From NCBI RefSeq assembly GCF_016904945.1, contig NZ_JADIKF010000040.1, positions 186,001-250,000 of the forward strand: a stretch of DNA of 64,000 nt, written 5' to 3'. Source of the DNA: Dyella mobilis (GTDB lineage Bacteria > Pseudomonadota > Gammaproteobacteria > Xanthomonadales > Rhodanobacteraceae). The number at the start of each line of letters is the position of its first letter. Within the stretch, counting starts at the first letter, position 1. Below, one piece after another: positions 8,017 to 17,787 of this stretch. The position numbers were made by a program, and so were the translations under genes. The notes beneath the pieces are model-generated. The model did no database searches and was not told the DNA's origin. It was given only the letters and a program-made list of their open reading frames with translations.

Positions 8017-8536
8017 CTGAAACTCCCCATCAGGTTGAGAGATATCACTCGCTTCCAAACTCCGCGCCACGCGCACGGAGCCTCCCCCGGCCGGGGAGAT
8101 TAGGGACGAAAACGGTGAATTCACCGTCAAAAAAGGCGCAATCGGAATCGTGAAAAAAGCCTCACATTTAGCGGGCTTTAACCACTGTCTACGCGATCTC
8201 AAGCGCGCGCGAAGATGGAGTGCAGGCACGGCTCGTTGCGGTGAGGCGGGCAGGAAAAATGCAAGTTATCGGCAAGCCACGTTTCACGTAAGTGAGCCGC
8301 CGTTCACGACGCCACTGCGTTTTGGCAACGACAGAAACGGAACGACTTCCTCATCAGTGGCATTGGCTACCGCCTGCCACACGTGCAGTCCGCCGCCTGC
8401 TTGTCGCCCGTGAAAGCCCTGCGTCATACTCACCCCGTTCGTTGCGACCGCCCATTCGATGTCAACGAAATGGCCGCTCCGGCCGGTGCGAATAGCCTTC
8501 GAACATTCCACTCCGAAGTGAGCCAAGGGGAAAACC
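8017..8536. promoter_or_regulatory. Divergent intergenic region, no gene seen
   Basis: About 520 bp between the divergent exported protein gene and the CPBP protease gene. Open frames here are short, lack ribosome binding sites and have no recognisable product. It presumably contains the promoters of both genes; I see no clear operator or RNA element. Confidence 0.4.
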
Positions 8537-9310
8537 ATGTCCGCGATCGCGACGTCGACAGGCAAGTCTCATCTGAAACTCGCATTGCTGCTCGGCGTCT
8601 TTGCAATCATCGCCACCCTGGCCCTGGAGCCCTATCTGGATGCGACGGAGCCGGCCACCATGGCCAAAGTGCATGTGCCCTTCTGGATCGTGGCCATCTT
8701 GCAAGGCGGCATTCCCAGTTTTCTGTTGGGATGGCTGGGATTGATCCTTGGATCGAAAAACGGATTGGATGCGCCCTGGTTGCGCGCCCTCGTCTATCGT
8801 CACCATCAAGCGCCCGCTCTGCGCGCGCATTGGCTGGTGGCCGTGATCGCCGGACTGCTATCGGGCGTGGTGGTGGCAGCCTTGGCTGCTGCAACGCCCG
8901 GCTTCGCATCGCCGGCTGCAAACATTTCCCCCATCGGCCAGGCCTGGCGCGGCGCATTGGCTTCGCTGTATGGCGGAACGGCCGAGGAAATATTGCTGCG
9001 GTTGTTCGTGGTAAGTCTGCTCGTGTGGCTGCTCTCACTGTTCAACAAACGGCAGGCACTGAGCTGGATGTTTGTATTGGCGATCGTACTGGCCGCTGTG
9101 CTGTTTGGCATCGGACATTTGCCTACCGCTTTCGCCATGGGCATGGCACACACACCTGTATTGATCGGCAGGATCATCTTGCTCAACGCCCTGGTCGGTT
9201 TGGTAACCGGCACGCTGTTCTGGAAGTATGGGCTGGAGCACGCGATGCTGGCCCACTTCTGCGCGGACCTGATGTTGCACGTCGCAACGCCGCTCATCGT
9301 GCACGGATAA
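8537..9310 (+). CDS. CPBP family intramembrane metalloprotease (CAAX-protease-like)
   Basis: 257 residues with about seven membrane spans. The three diagnostic CPBP motifs are present: Glu150-Glu151 with Arg155 (EEILLR), His194 in FGIGHLP, and His240 with Asp244 (HFCAD). Members cleave substrates within the membrane and in bacteria are often linked to peptide maturation or self-immunity, for example to bacteriocins. Nothing adjacent identifies the substrate. Confidence 0.88.
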   Translation: MSAIATSTGKSHLKLALLLGVFAIIATLALEPYLDATEPATMAKVHVPFWIVAILQGGIPSFLLGWLGLILGSKNGLDAPWLRALVYRHHQAPALRAHWLVAVIAGLLSGVVVAALAAATPGFASPAANISPIGQAWRGALASLYGGTAEEILLRLFVVSLLVWLLSLFNKRQALSWMFVLAIVLAAVLFGIGHLPTAFAMGMAHTPVLIGRIILLNALVGLVTGTLFWKYGLEHAMLAHFCADLMLHVATPLIVHG

Positions 9311-9594
9311 ACCGGCCAAGGTTTACACGCAACGCCTTCCTGCCTGGAAGCACCATCGCAGTCGCCTACGAAGTCGCCCTCGCTCCCGTAAAGAGCGGGA
9401 TGGCGAACGCTGCCCAGACCCACAAAATCCACTATTGACAGTGGCTGTCTCGGGCGACTAGCCTCTCGGCTCGCTAGTTTCGTTTTGTTTCTTTTACTTT
9501 CAAAAAGAGAACATATTCACACTTTCTCTTTCTGATATCCGGACAACGTTGTCAGTTATTTTTCGCTTTCTTTCACGAAGGGAGGGAGGTAGCT

Positions 9595-10476
9595 ATGGCA
9601 TTTCACCCCGGCTCAACACGTCCAGGGCATGTAGCAAGGGTCCGCACGGGTCTGCTCTTACTGGCCTTTTTAGTCTTCTGTTTTCCCACGTCCCGCGTGT
9701 TTGCGGAAACGTGGTGCAACACGTCCCCTGCTTATCAAACGACCAACTGCGCCATCGGCGGCATCGTGAGCGAAAGCTGGGCTTTCCAAAACGCCCCCGC
9801 TTCGGGGCTTACATCCATCACCTTTCCGTTTACGGTCTTCAGCATACCCAGCGCAAGCGGATATTTCTTTGCGCAGCAATTTTCCTTTGTCGACACCAAC
9901 AATGAGTCGGGGCAAGGTGCCTACATAGGCATGCAGCCGGCGGGCAATGGTCAAAACAACGCGCACTTCAGCTTTTTCGGAACCGGGTCCAGCGCAGTCA
10001 ACAGTAAAAACTGCACGACCGGCGCCGATTCCGGCAGTGGCACGACGTGCCAGGTGGTGGTGCCTTTCGTTACCGGGCATCAATACAACCTCACCGTTTA
10101 TCGCGACAAGCACAATCCCGACGTGTGGCACGGCGAAATCGTCGACTACACCGCCTGCCAGGTCGCTGGCAGCCTCAACGATTCGCGCGCTTCCTCGGTA
10201 TGCACGCCGACCGAAATCGGCGCGTGGGACATTGGCTACGAAACGGCCTTGAGCAGCAGCCAGGGTGGCTTCGTCGAATACTTCCCGTCGGAAGTCGCGC
10301 AGGGATGCAGCGGCCTTCCCTATGCCGACGTCGAGTTCATGACGCCCACTACCCCGTCGGGACTCGACTCAACGGTGAACAACGAGTATTCCTATGGCGG
10401 TTGCAACAACCAGGTGAATTACTCGGGTTCGCAAAGCACCCACAATTTGTGGGTGCGTGCGGAAACGGGCTGGTAA
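9595..10476 (+). CDS. Exported cysteine-rich protein of unknown function
   Basis: 293 residues; a signal peptide follows a basic N-terminus and ends near RVFA-ETW. The ribosome binding site is GGGAGGGAGG. About ten cysteines are spread through the mature protein, consistent with disulfides, and the composition (Ser, Thr, Gly, Asn, aromatic residues) suggests a beta-sandwich. I do not recognise the family. A strong intrinsic terminator follows 43 bp after the stop. Confidence 0.72.
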   Translation: MAFHPGSTRPGHVARVRTGLLLLAFLVFCFPTSRVFAETWCNTSPAYQTTNCAIGGIVSESWAFQNAPASGLTSITFPFTVFSIPSASGYFFAQQFSFVDTNNESGQGAYIGMQPAGNGQNNAHFSFFGTGSSAVNSKNCTTGADSGSGTTCQVVVPFVTGHQYNLTVYRDKHNPDVWHGEIVDYTACQVAGSLNDSRASSVCTPTEIGAWDIGYETALSSSQGGFVEYFPSEVAQGCSGLPYADVEFMTPTTPSGLDSTVNNEYSYGGCNNQVNYSGSQSTHNLWVRAETGW

Positions 10477-10519
10477 CGGGCAATCGTTGATCGATGCAAC
10501 GCGCTTGAAAACAAACTAT

Positions 10520-10551
10520 CGCCCCGGCCAAAAAGCCGGGGCGATTTTTTT
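10520..10551 (+). terminator. Intrinsic terminator
   Basis: CGCCCCGGC (10520-10528) pairs with GCCGGGGCG (10535-10543) across a CAAAAA loop and is followed by A then seven Ts. A textbook terminator for the upstream exported protein gene; it abuts the convergent gene's stop codon. Confidence 0.9.
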
Positions 10552-11540
10552 CACTTGGCCGCAGCGGTCGTGCGATGCGCATCCAGCCACGGCGTCAGCG
10601 ACACATACCAGATATTGTCGGCACCGTTATCCCAACTTTCCATATCCGCCAAATGCGCTTTGGCCTGTTGCGGCGTAAGCGGATAGGTCACCTGCTCGGT
10701 GCGATCGCTGGTGTAGTAGAGGGTGTGACCATCCGGCCCGATGTGCGCACCCCACTGGCTCCACTTGCCGGGCTTGCCGTTGATGGCTTCGCCAAGGTCG
10801 ATGGGTTTGCTCCATTGGTCGCCGTTGCGGAACGAGATATAAAAATCGCCCATGTCGCTGTCTTTGGCATCGGCGAGGTTGAACACCATGAACGACTGAT
10901 CCGCCGCGATCGCCGGATCGTGCGTGCTGTCGGACGGATCGCCCACTGCAACGAGCTGCTGCGGCTGGTAAGCGCCATGGCTCCAGGTCGAGCTGTAGAT
11001 GTGGAAGACCCCGCCCGCGTCCGGGTGAATGAAATACAGACTGCCGTCAGCGGCCACACTGGGGGCATACGTGCGATCGCTGGCATTGACCGCGTCCGGC
11101 AGATGCACCGGCTCGCCCCAACCCTTGCCCTTGCGGTCCACGCGCCAGAGGTTGCCGCCGCGCGCCGGATAGAGCTTGCCTTTGATGGTCGCGCCCAACG
11201 CCTGATCCCCCGGCTTCAATGGCCGGTTGGAGACGTACACCAGGTAAGAACCGTCGGGGGAAATGGTCGGATCGTGATCCATCCACCGGCCCGAGAAAGG
11301 TGCAATCTCAGGTTTGGACCACGTGCCGTTTGCGCGATGCGACACCAGAATCATGGTGCCAACGTCGAAAAACACCGTATTGCCGTCGGGCGTAAAGGCC
11401 GGACAAGCCTCTCCTGCCGGGCCTGACACCGTGCCCGGCGCGAACACCTGCGGCAGATTGGCCGCATCGGCGGCAAACGAACAACTCGTAGCGGCGCACA
11501 GGCCGGCCAGTAGCGCTGACAAAATCGGTCTGCGAAGCAT
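10551..11540 (-). CDS. Exported WD40-like (PD40) beta-propeller protein
   Basis: 329 residues with a signal peptide ending near CSFA-ADA. Repeated blades of the PD40/TolB type are visible: CPAFTPDGNTVFFDV, DPTISPDGSYLVYVSNRPL, APSVAADGSLYFI and HIGPDGHTLYYTSDR. Such periplasmic propellers bind proteins or sugars and some resemble inactive peptidase propellers. No enzyme motif seen. Convergent with the preceding gene. Confidence 0.82.
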   Translation of the reverse strand: MLRRPILSALLAGLCAATSCSFAADAANLPQVFAPGTVSGPAGEACPAFTPDGNTVFFDVGTMILVSHRANGTWSKPEIAPFSGRWMDHDPTISPDGSYLVYVSNRPLKPGDQALGATIKGKLYPARGGNLWRVDRKGKGWGEPVHLPDAVNASDRTYAPSVAADGSLYFIHPDAGGVFHIYSSTWSHGAYQPQQLVAVGDPSDSTHDPAIAADQSFMVFNLADAKDSDMGDFYISFRNGDQWSKPIDLGEAINGKPGKWSQWGAHIGPDGHTLYYTSDRTEQVTYPLTPQQAKAHLADMESWDNGADNIWYVSLTPWLDAHRTTAAAK

Positions 11541-11652
11541 TTCGATCCCCTGCGGTGGTTGGGCGCAGCCTGTATAGCCAGGGGAACGGGGTTATTACAT
11601 GTCCTTAAAGTCATTCGTCGGGGCAAATGGGGGAAAGCACCCCAGCGGAACC

Positions 11653-12117
11653 TCAGGGGTCCGAGGAGTCCGCCGATGCATCCGCCGATGCATCCTGGTA
11701 TTCGGCGACGACCTCATCAAGCGAGGGATTTCCCTTGGCCCGTCCATGGATAAAGACGATCGGCAATGCCCCTTCCATGACGGAAGGGATTCTTTGTGCA
11801 ACGGCCATATCGATGTGCGCAGGGTTAAAGCGCACCTCGTGCGTACGGGAAACCGGAATGCCGCGGTCCCGCAGCGCCTCGGCAAGATGATCGGCACGCT
11901 GCGCATCGGCGTGCGGGCAATTCTCCGCGGCAACGACCATGACCCGGGAGGTGTCGAAGCCGATCACTTCGGGCAGTTGCACAAAGCCGTGTTCGTCCGC
12001 GGCACTGCCGTCATCGACATTGCCGACAGACGTTACGCTATTGGGATGATCGGCGTATTTGTAGTGATACACGCCGCCAGCAATGCATAGCAGCAACAGC
12101 AACCAGGCCGCCCTCAC
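11653..12117 (-). CDS. Membrane-anchored protein, possible thioredoxin-like fold
   Basis: 154 residues from a GTG at 12117 with GGAGG upstream. One N-terminal membrane anchor (AAWLLLLLCIAGGVYHY) is followed by an outward domain containing VMVVAAENCPHADAQRAD and, later, ALPIVFIHGRAKG, spaced like the beta strands of glutaredoxin-type folds. Only one active-site-like Cys is seen. The C-terminus has a short repeated ASADASADSS stretch encoded by a direct repeat. The fold is a guess. Confidence 0.6.
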   Translation of the reverse strand: MRAAWLLLLLCIAGGVYHYKYADHPNSVTSVGNVDDGSAADEHGFVQLPEVIGFDTSRVMVVAAENCPHADAQRADHLAEALRDRGIPVSRTHEVRFNPAHIDMAVAQRIPSVMEGALPIVFIHGRAKGNPSLDEVVAEYQDASADASADSSDP

Positions 12118-12398
12118 CGGAACGCCCTCCGGTCCGCGATGCTCATCTGATCGAATGGCAAAGTCACCATTTCCCCCCGGAAATCTTCTGGCCGCACGGA
12201 TTTGCACCGTCTCGCCGCGTTGCTTTCACCCTCTTGCAGGTGACCCGAAACACCCAGGCACCTGCAAGAACTACAACGGCATTAGAAATCGCCCCCTCGA
12301 CAAGCGCAAGCCCGCGGGGCGACACGGCAGCGTGGCCGACCAACCTGCCTAAGCAGCATTCGCGGCATGCCGCCCGATCACCGCGAGGAACGCCGTAC

Positions 12399-12800
12399 TC
12401 ACGACGCAGCGGCCTGCCGGGCGTCGGCACCGGCATGAGCCTCCGGCCGCAACTGGGCGGGGTCGTAGTAGAACCGTTCGTGCAGGATCTTGTCGTCGAC
12501 CCATTCCTGCACCGCGACCTCGTCCAGCGTCAGGTGGGCGGCAGCGCTGGAGAACTCGAAGCGCCAATTGATGATGACGTTGTCGCCGTCGACCATCACC
12601 TGCATCGCACGGCCGCTGACGCTGGCGAAGGTGTCCAGCACCCGCCGCTCGTTTTCGATCAGCGCATCGAGGCCGATACGCGACGTCTGCCGGTTCTCCC
12701 ACACGACGGCGGCAGGGTGGTAGAAGCGCTGCAACGCTTCGACAAATTCGCCGCTTTCCACCAATGAAACGAAACTGCTCACAACGCTAAGCTCGGGCAT
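12399..12800 (-). CDS. SnoaL-like / NTF2-fold protein
   Basis: 133 residues, the usual length of single-domain NTF2-like proteins. Typical pattern: an early helix with FVEALQRFYHPAAVVWENRQ, then EFSSAAAHLTLDEVAVQEWV and DDKILHERFYYDP forming the curved sheet. A CTGGAG ribosome binding site supports the ATG at 12800. Members are small isomerases, hydrolases or uncharacterised stress proteins; the reaction is unknown. Divergent from the GlxA-type regulator, which may control it. Confidence 0.78.
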   Translation of the reverse strand: MPELSVVSSFVSLVESGEFVEALQRFYHPAAVVWENRQTSRIGLDALIENERRVLDTFASVSGRAMQVMVDGDNVIINWRFEFSSAAAHLTLDEVAVQEWVDDKILHERFYYDPAQLRPEAHAGADARQAAAS

Positions 12801-13187
12801 GGTTGCTCCAGGGAGTTGGCATGTCTGGGGCACGAAGCTCGCCAACGCGATGCCGCGCTGCATGGGTCCGTGCATGGGATCGGCGGGGGAAGCCGACCGG
12901 ATCAGCCTAGATCGGCCACCTAGCCTGGTCACTTGGCCGAAGCGACAGATCGACGGGCAATCTCGCCGAACGCTTGCCATCGCCTTGTGCAATCTCGCCA
13001 ACCTCATTGCCTGCATCGCCAAGACCTTCCACGCAATCATCCCTTCGGTGCGTGCATAACCTTGAATCATCGTGGTTTCTTTACCCTTCTCGATGGGCCG
13101 CCAGACAACCGCACGCAAGCGGGAGTGCTTGACACCCATGGCGAAATCGCCACGCTTAAGCCCCGGAATCGATCGAAAGGAGCAGTC
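12801..13187. promoter_or_regulatory. Divergent promoter region, no gene seen
   Basis: 387 bp between the SnoaL-like gene and the GlxA-type regulator. The open frames here are extensions of neighbouring genes without ribosome binding sites. It should hold both promoters; I could not pick out a specific operator. Confidence 0.4.
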
Positions 13188-14171
13188 GTGCGGATCGCCA
13201 TTCTTGCCTACGACGGATGCATGGGCGCCGAGGTCCTCGGGCTGTCGGACGTGCTGCTGGTGGCCAATCGCATCAGCCTGCTGCGTTCACCGGATGCACC
13301 GGCGCCGTTCTCCATATCGATCATCGGCACAAAGGCCGGCCAGGTTCGTCTTGCCGGCGGCGCGCAGCTGTCCGTGCTCGCCCCGATGCCGTTCGATTTG
13401 CTGGTGGTGCCAGCGTTCGACTTCGACAACATCGAGGGAATCACCACCGCACTGGCTGGCCTGGACGAAGAAAAAGCCTTTATCCGGCGCGCGGTGGAGC
13501 AACGCAAGATCGCCTCCATTTGCGGTGGCAGTCTGTTGCTGGCTGACGCAGGCATCCTGGACGGACGGCAAGCCACCACTGCCTGGGCGCTCGCCGGAGA
13601 GATGGCGCGGCGCTATCCCAACGTGGAGGTGATACCCGATGCCGTGCTGGTTCGCGCCGGCGAGATCATTACCTCCGGTGCGTTCACCGCCTATGGCGAT
13701 CTCGCGCTGCAGCTGATCCGCGACAGCGTCGGCAGCAGCCTTGCGCGCGCGGTGGGCCGCTTCAGCCTGATCGATCACAGCCCGCGCAGCCAGGCCACCT
13801 ATCTCGATCATCGCCTCAGCCACAAGCGACGCGAATCGCTGGAGCGCGCGATAAGCACGTGGTTCGAAAAGCGCCTTGCCGATCGTTACCGGCTGGATAC
13901 GCTTGCCGATGCCTTCAACCTTTCCAGCCGCACGCTGCTGCGCAAATTCCGCGCGGAAACGGGACGTTCGCCGCTGGAGCTTTTGCACGATCTTCGCGTC
14001 GAGCGCGCCAAGCTGCTGCTGGAAACGACCACGCTCAGCGTTGCGCAAGTCGCCGCTGAAGTGGGTTATCTGGACGTGGCGACATTCTCGCGGTTGTTTG
14101 CCCGCCGCACGCGCTTGACGCCGGCGACGTTCCGCAAGCGCTTTCACGTCGCCGACGTCACGGTGTTCTGA
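13188..14171 (+). CDS. GlxA-type AraC family regulator with DJ-1/PfpI domain
   Basis: 327 residues from a GTG preceded by AAGGAG; the frame runs further upstream but without a start signal. Residues 1-170 form a DJ-1/PfpI amidotransferase-like domain (ILAYDGCMGAEVLGLSDVL, nucleophile-elbow region IASICGGSLLLADAGILDG). Residues 220-320 are a double AraC HTH (LADAFNLSSRTLLRKFRAET; VAAEVGYLDVATFSRLFARR). Relatives sense small nitrogenous metabolites. Divergent from the SnoaL-like gene, its likely target. Confidence 0.88.
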   Translation: MRIAILAYDGCMGAEVLGLSDVLLVANRISLLRSPDAPAPFSISIIGTKAGQVRLAGGAQLSVLAPMPFDLLVVPAFDFDNIEGITTALAGLDEEKAFIRRAVEQRKIASICGGSLLLADAGILDGRQATTAWALAGEMARRYPNVEVIPDAVLVRAGEIITSGAFTAYGDLALQLIRDSVGSSLARAVGRFSLIDHSPRSQATYLDHRLSHKRRESLERAISTWFEKRLADRYRLDTLADAFNLSSRTLLRKFRAETGRSPLELLHDLRVERAKLLLETTTLSVAQVAAEVGYLDVATFSRLFARRTRLTPATFRKRFHVADVTVF

Positions 14172-14337
14172 CACATCGCGCAGCCATGGCGAACTCGCCT
14201 ATCAATCTGGCCGGCCAGCCCGCTTACCGCGCCAGAAGCGACTGCTAACTTCGATCTCGTTGATCGTGCATGGATGCCCATCGCCGGGCGCCATGCTGCG
14301 AGCTCCCCTGCCCTCATCAACGAGAAGCACCCACCTC

Positions 14338-15339
14338 ATGACATCGCACCCGCCACAACCCGCGCCCGCGTGGATCGCACCGAGCCGGCGCCTGTTACGC
14401 GCAGGCATGCGCATCCTTGGCGCGCTCAATCCAACCTACGCGGCAAACCTCATGAACCGCTTGTGGTTCTCCGCGCCCAGAACAAAACCCCGCGCCGCGG
14501 ACCAGGCCGTGCTCGATGGCGGCGAGCGTTTGCATTTCAACGTGCATGGACGAAAGGTGGTGGCGTGGGCCTGGGGTAACGATGGCCCCACCGTGATTCT
14601 CCTGCACGGCTGGGGCGGACACGCGGGCCAGATGCAGGCGTTTGTCGCGCCATTGCTCGACGCGGGCTTTCGCGTCATTGCCTTCGACGCGCCAGCCCAT
14701 GGCGCTTCCGCCGCAAGCCGGCTCGGCAAACGGCGCGTCACCTTCTTCGAGTTTGCCGACGCGCTGCAAATCGTGGTGTCAGGCGAATCTTCCGTGGCGG
14801 GCATCATTGCCCACTCGGGGGGATGCACGGCGCTGGCATTGGCCATGCGTGCGGGATGGACGCCGCCGGCCAATATCGTATTCGTCGCGCCCTTCGTCCA
14901 TCCCGCGGCATCCATCGAGGGCTTCGCGCAAGCCATTGGCGCCAATAAAAGAGTCGTTGCCGAATTCAGCAAAGGCGTCGAGCGCTGGCTTGGGCACCCC
15001 TGGTCCTACCTGGATATCACCACACTGGAACCTGCGCACAAGCAACAGCGGTTGCTGGTTATCCACGACGTGGAAGACAAGGAGGTTCCGCTTGCGCACG
15101 CACGCACCTTGACCGCGTCCTGGCCAGCCGCACAACTGATGGTGACGCGAGGACTGGGGCACCGGCGCGTATTGCGCGACTCGGCCGTCGTACAGGAAGT
15201 ATTGCGCTTTTTCGCGGACGGTCCGCTGACCGTATTCGCCGCAACGCCGGAATATCTTCCGCGCGATTCGCGCTCCGGGCTCGATCAAGCCTATGAGGCG
15301 TTCGTCTCTCATGGCTTTGCCGTAAGTGCAAGGCGATAG
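14338..15339 (+). CDS. Alpha/beta hydrolase
   Basis: 333 residues from the ATG at 14338; a start at 14260 is possible. Motifs: oxyanion HGWGGHAGQ, strand VIAFDAPAHGAS, nucleophile elbow AHSGGC, acid near VIHDVEDKEVP and a catalytic His in GLGHRRVL. The cytoplasmic location is inferred from the lack of a signal peptide. Substrate unknown. Confidence 0.82.
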   Translation: MTSHPPQPAPAWIAPSRRLLRAGMRILGALNPTYAANLMNRLWFSAPRTKPRAADQAVLDGGERLHFNVHGRKVVAWAWGNDGPTVILLHGWGGHAGQMQAFVAPLLDAGFRVIAFDAPAHGASAASRLGKRRVTFFEFADALQIVVSGESSVAGIIAHSGGCTALALAMRAGWTPPANIVFVAPFVHPAASIEGFAQAIGANKRVVAEFSKGVERWLGHPWSYLDITTLEPAHKQQRLLVIHDVEDKEVPLAHARTLTASWPAAQLMVTRGLGHRRVLRDSAVVQEVLRFFADGPLTVFAATPEYLPRDSRSGLDQAYEAFVSHGFAVSARR

Positions 15340-15587
15340 ATGAAACGTACAAATTGCAGGCTATATAAATAGAACTGGACAGCGCATCGCAGGAAGATCC
15401 TGGAAATCCGGATTGCAGCATGGAAGTACCCGTGCTCCACCGACGGCTTTCCTATTTCGCCTGGCACGCAGGGCGATCAACCTGGTCGCATGTAATCGAT
15501 CATTGACACAAAGTATCCGCTCGATTACAGTCCCGTCGGGGGAAAGGCCAAGGATTGCTCCCTCGATGTGCGCAGAGTCCAAGCGAC

Positions 15588-15881
15588 GTGTATCAGGTAA
15601 TCACCTCCAGTCAGTTTGACGAATGGCTGACATCGCTGGACAAGCACGCTCGCGGTCGAATCATTGCGCGGCTGGATAAGGCAGAGCGAGGGTTACTTGG
15701 AGACACGAAGCCTGTCGGCAACGGTATTTCGGAGATGAGGGAACATTTTGGCCCCGGCTACCGTCTTTACTACAAGATCCACGGCAAGATCATTTTAGTA
15801 GTGCTTGCAGGCGGTGATAAATCCACGCAACCGAAGGACATTGCCCAGGCTGTAAAGATCGCCAAGGAATACCGCAAGTAA
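15588..15881 (+). CDS. RelE/HigB-type toxin of a type II toxin-antitoxin system
   Basis: 97 residues from GTG 15588 (TTG 15555 is an alternative). Matches the 'addiction module killer protein' branch of RelE/ParE: FDEWLTSLDKHARGRIIARL, then GISEMREHFGPGYRLYYKI and IILVVLAGGDKSTQPKDI near the end. These toxins cleave mRNA on the ribosome. The antitoxin gene follows 108 bp downstream, the toxin-first order seen in HigBA modules. Confidence 0.85.
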   Translation: MYQVITSSQFDEWLTSLDKHARGRIIARLDKAERGLLGDTKPVGNGISEMREHFGPGYRLYYKIHGKIILVVLAGGDKSTQPKDIAQAVKIAKEYRK

Positions 15882-15989
15882 GTACGTGACAGGGTAAGTG
15901 CGGCCCGGCCCGCCCTGCCCGCTGCACGGGAAAATAATGCAACTGATAACCAGTGTTCGTGCACGTGTCCGACCGAAGGGTTTAGACAG

Positions 15990-16352
15990 ATGGCAACCAA
16001 ATTCACAAAATTCGACTCGACCCGATATCTGGACAACGAAGAGACCATTGCGACTTATTTGGAAGCCATCCTTGAAGAAAAAGATGCCGGCCTTTTGGCC
16101 GAAGCCCTCGGCAAGATTGCAAAGGCCCGTGGCATGAGTGAAATTGCCCAATCAAGCGGCATGACCCGCGAAGCCCTGTACAAAGCACTTCGAGTAGACG
16201 CACAACCGCGCTTTGAAACCATCTCGCAGGTTCTCAATGCAATCGGATTGAGACTGACGATAGAGCCCTTGAAGAAAAAGACCCGCGCTCCGGCTGCAAG
16301 CAAGTCGGGCAAAGCCAAATCGACGAGAGCATCGCTACACACTTCGAAATAA
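15990..16352 (+). CDS. HigA-type antitoxin with HTH domain
   Basis: 120 residues. The central XRE-like helix-turn-helix reads MSEIAQSSGMTREALYKALR, followed by FETISQVLNAIGLRLTIEP, as in 'addiction module antidote' proteins. The C-terminus carries an added basic Lys/Ser/Ala-rich tail of about 25 residues that is not needed for the fold. It likely represses its own operon and neutralises the toxin upstream. Confidence 0.85.
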   Translation: MATKFTKFDSTRYLDNEETIATYLEAILEEKDAGLLAEALGKIAKARGMSEIAQSSGMTREALYKALRVDAQPRFETISQVLNAIGLRLTIEPLKKKTRAPAASKSGKAKSTRASLHTSK

Positions 16353-16728
16353 TACCTTTTTGACGTTCTCCATCTCCAATATCGGTGAACGTCCACGAGT
16401 GAAGGCACACCTACCAGCACTCGTACTCGGGGCCCAAATCAACCTAGGCCACATCCACGCGACTTCGGGCTATAGACCGCAACTGCTTTCCAATCCTCTG
16501 CGGGAAGCTTCAAGAGAAAAAAACAGCCCGCGCAATCACTTTGGCCGGCGGCGCTGGTGGAACAGGGTTTTTCCATCTTGAAGAAGCCGTTCGGCAATCA
16601 GGCCGGCATTTGCAGTCGCCGGGCAACACGCCAACGGCCTGGTGCATCGGAAGGTCATAACCCTGGAATCAAGCCACCGCATAGGCGGCTCGATTCTAGT
16701 TTTGAAGCGCTTGTCATGCCAACCTGCG
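16353..16728. other. Intergenic region, nothing recognised
   Basis: 376 bp between the antitoxin gene and the convergent XAC0095-like gene. No open frame with a ribosome binding site, no clear hairpin with T-run, and no repeat seen elsewhere in the window. Confidence 0.4.
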
Positions 16729-16980
16729 TCAATGCCCATTTGGTGCGAGACACGCCTCCACCGCTTCACCGACCGCCACCGCAAAGCGGGCAAAGCATTG
16801 CGACAGAGCAATAGACGATAGCTGCAAGGCTTCGTCTTCAGCGCAGCAATGACGCTCGGTGAGATGGGCGAGCATATCCAGTTGGTCGCGAAGTTCACCC
16901 AGCTTTTGGTGTGCCGACTCGGGCAGCTGGTAATACGTCTCGCCGGCGCGCGGCAAGGTGGGGTTGGCTTTTCCTGCCAT
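16729..16980 (-). CDS. XAC0095-like small protein
   Basis: 83 residues. The segment YYQLPESAHQKLGELRDQLD followed by LAHLTE resembles the XAC0095 family of small Xanthomonadales proteins, which is a lineage marker with no known function. A GGAAC box precedes the ATG. It lies downstream of, and on the same strand as, another small gene that may belong to the same transcript. Confidence 0.62.
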   Translation of the reverse strand: MAGKANPTLPRAGETYYQLPESAHQKLGELRDQLDMLAHLTERHCCAEDEALQLSSIALSQCFARFAVAVGEAVEACLAPNGH

Positions 16981-17086
16981 GGCTTTAGTTCCTTTTCGTA
17001 CGGATTAATGCCCGCACGCTCGCACCAGGTGCGGCACACCACCTCCAGGGGTGTGCCGCGGTAACGATCATGCGGACCCTGGCGCG

Positions 17087-17419
17087 TTACCCGTGCGCAT
17101 CACGCCGAAGCATGAGTGCACATTCGTCGAGGAAGTGAATGGCCACCAGCAAGCTGCCGTAAACCATCGAAGGCAACGGCCACAAGCGAGGGGGCGTATC
17201 ACGGCCACTTTCCAACACTTCACGAAAGGCATCGCTGTCAGCGAGTAGGCACGTGATGACGTGCTTGACGTCCTCGATGCCCGCCAGCGCGGAGTGCAGT
17301 TCCAGTAGCGCGTCCTCGTTCATGTCCACGCCATCCGGCGGAGCGCCGGGAAGATGGGTGAACAGGTGGTCGGGGAGACCCGACAGGCGCGAGAGTGACG
17401 TATGATCTGGCACAGCCAT
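17087..17419 (-). CDS. Hypothetical protein
   Basis: 110 residues, mostly helical by appearance (LLELHSALAGIEDVKHVITC). An AGGAG box about ten bases before the ATG supports translation. It shares strand and neighbourhood with the XAC0095-like gene 106 bp downstream. No domain recognised. Confidence 0.55.
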   Translation of the reverse strand: MAVPDHTSLSRLSGLPDHLFTHLPGAPPDGVDMNEDALLELHSALAGIEDVKHVITCLLADSDAFREVLESGRDTPPRLWPLPSMVYGSLLVAIHFLDECALMLRRDAHG

Positions 17420-17787
17420 ATCAACTAATACTCCTAGTTGGTTGGTTAGCGGTTCGTGGGAGTTCCAGCTCTCACGTTCCGCGCTCTACACAGCATTGCT
17501 GCCATGGCCATCGATGTCGCCGCAGAAGCCAGCATCGATGGCAAGCCCAAAATAACGAGATGCGAAACGCGCGTATGTAGGCGCTCGCCGCTTCGTGACT
17601 GCACGAATCATTAAGGCGTTTCATTCATAGGAATGGTCCGTACCAGGGCGCGTAACGGTGATTGACCGTTCAAAGCAACCCGGCTTTGCTGCGCACCGAA
17701 TGCACGACAGTGACGCCGCTTGAAAGAGTCGACCTGGCCAGCCGAGCTGTAGCACACTGCGTGCGCCGAAACCCAAGCGAGATTCCC
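17420..17787. promoter_or_regulatory. Divergent intergenic region, no gene seen
   Basis: 368 bp between the small minus-strand gene and the LysR gene. It includes the imperfect palindrome AACTAATACTCCTAGTTGGTT near 17424-17443, close to the minus-strand start. No gene with a ribosome binding site was found. Confidence 0.35.

Noticed and set aside
16536..17042. 168-codon minus-strand frame around the XAC0095-like gene
   Set aside because: Out of frame with the better supported 83-residue gene inside it, and rich in Arg, Cys, Pro and Trp as expected for a shadow frame.
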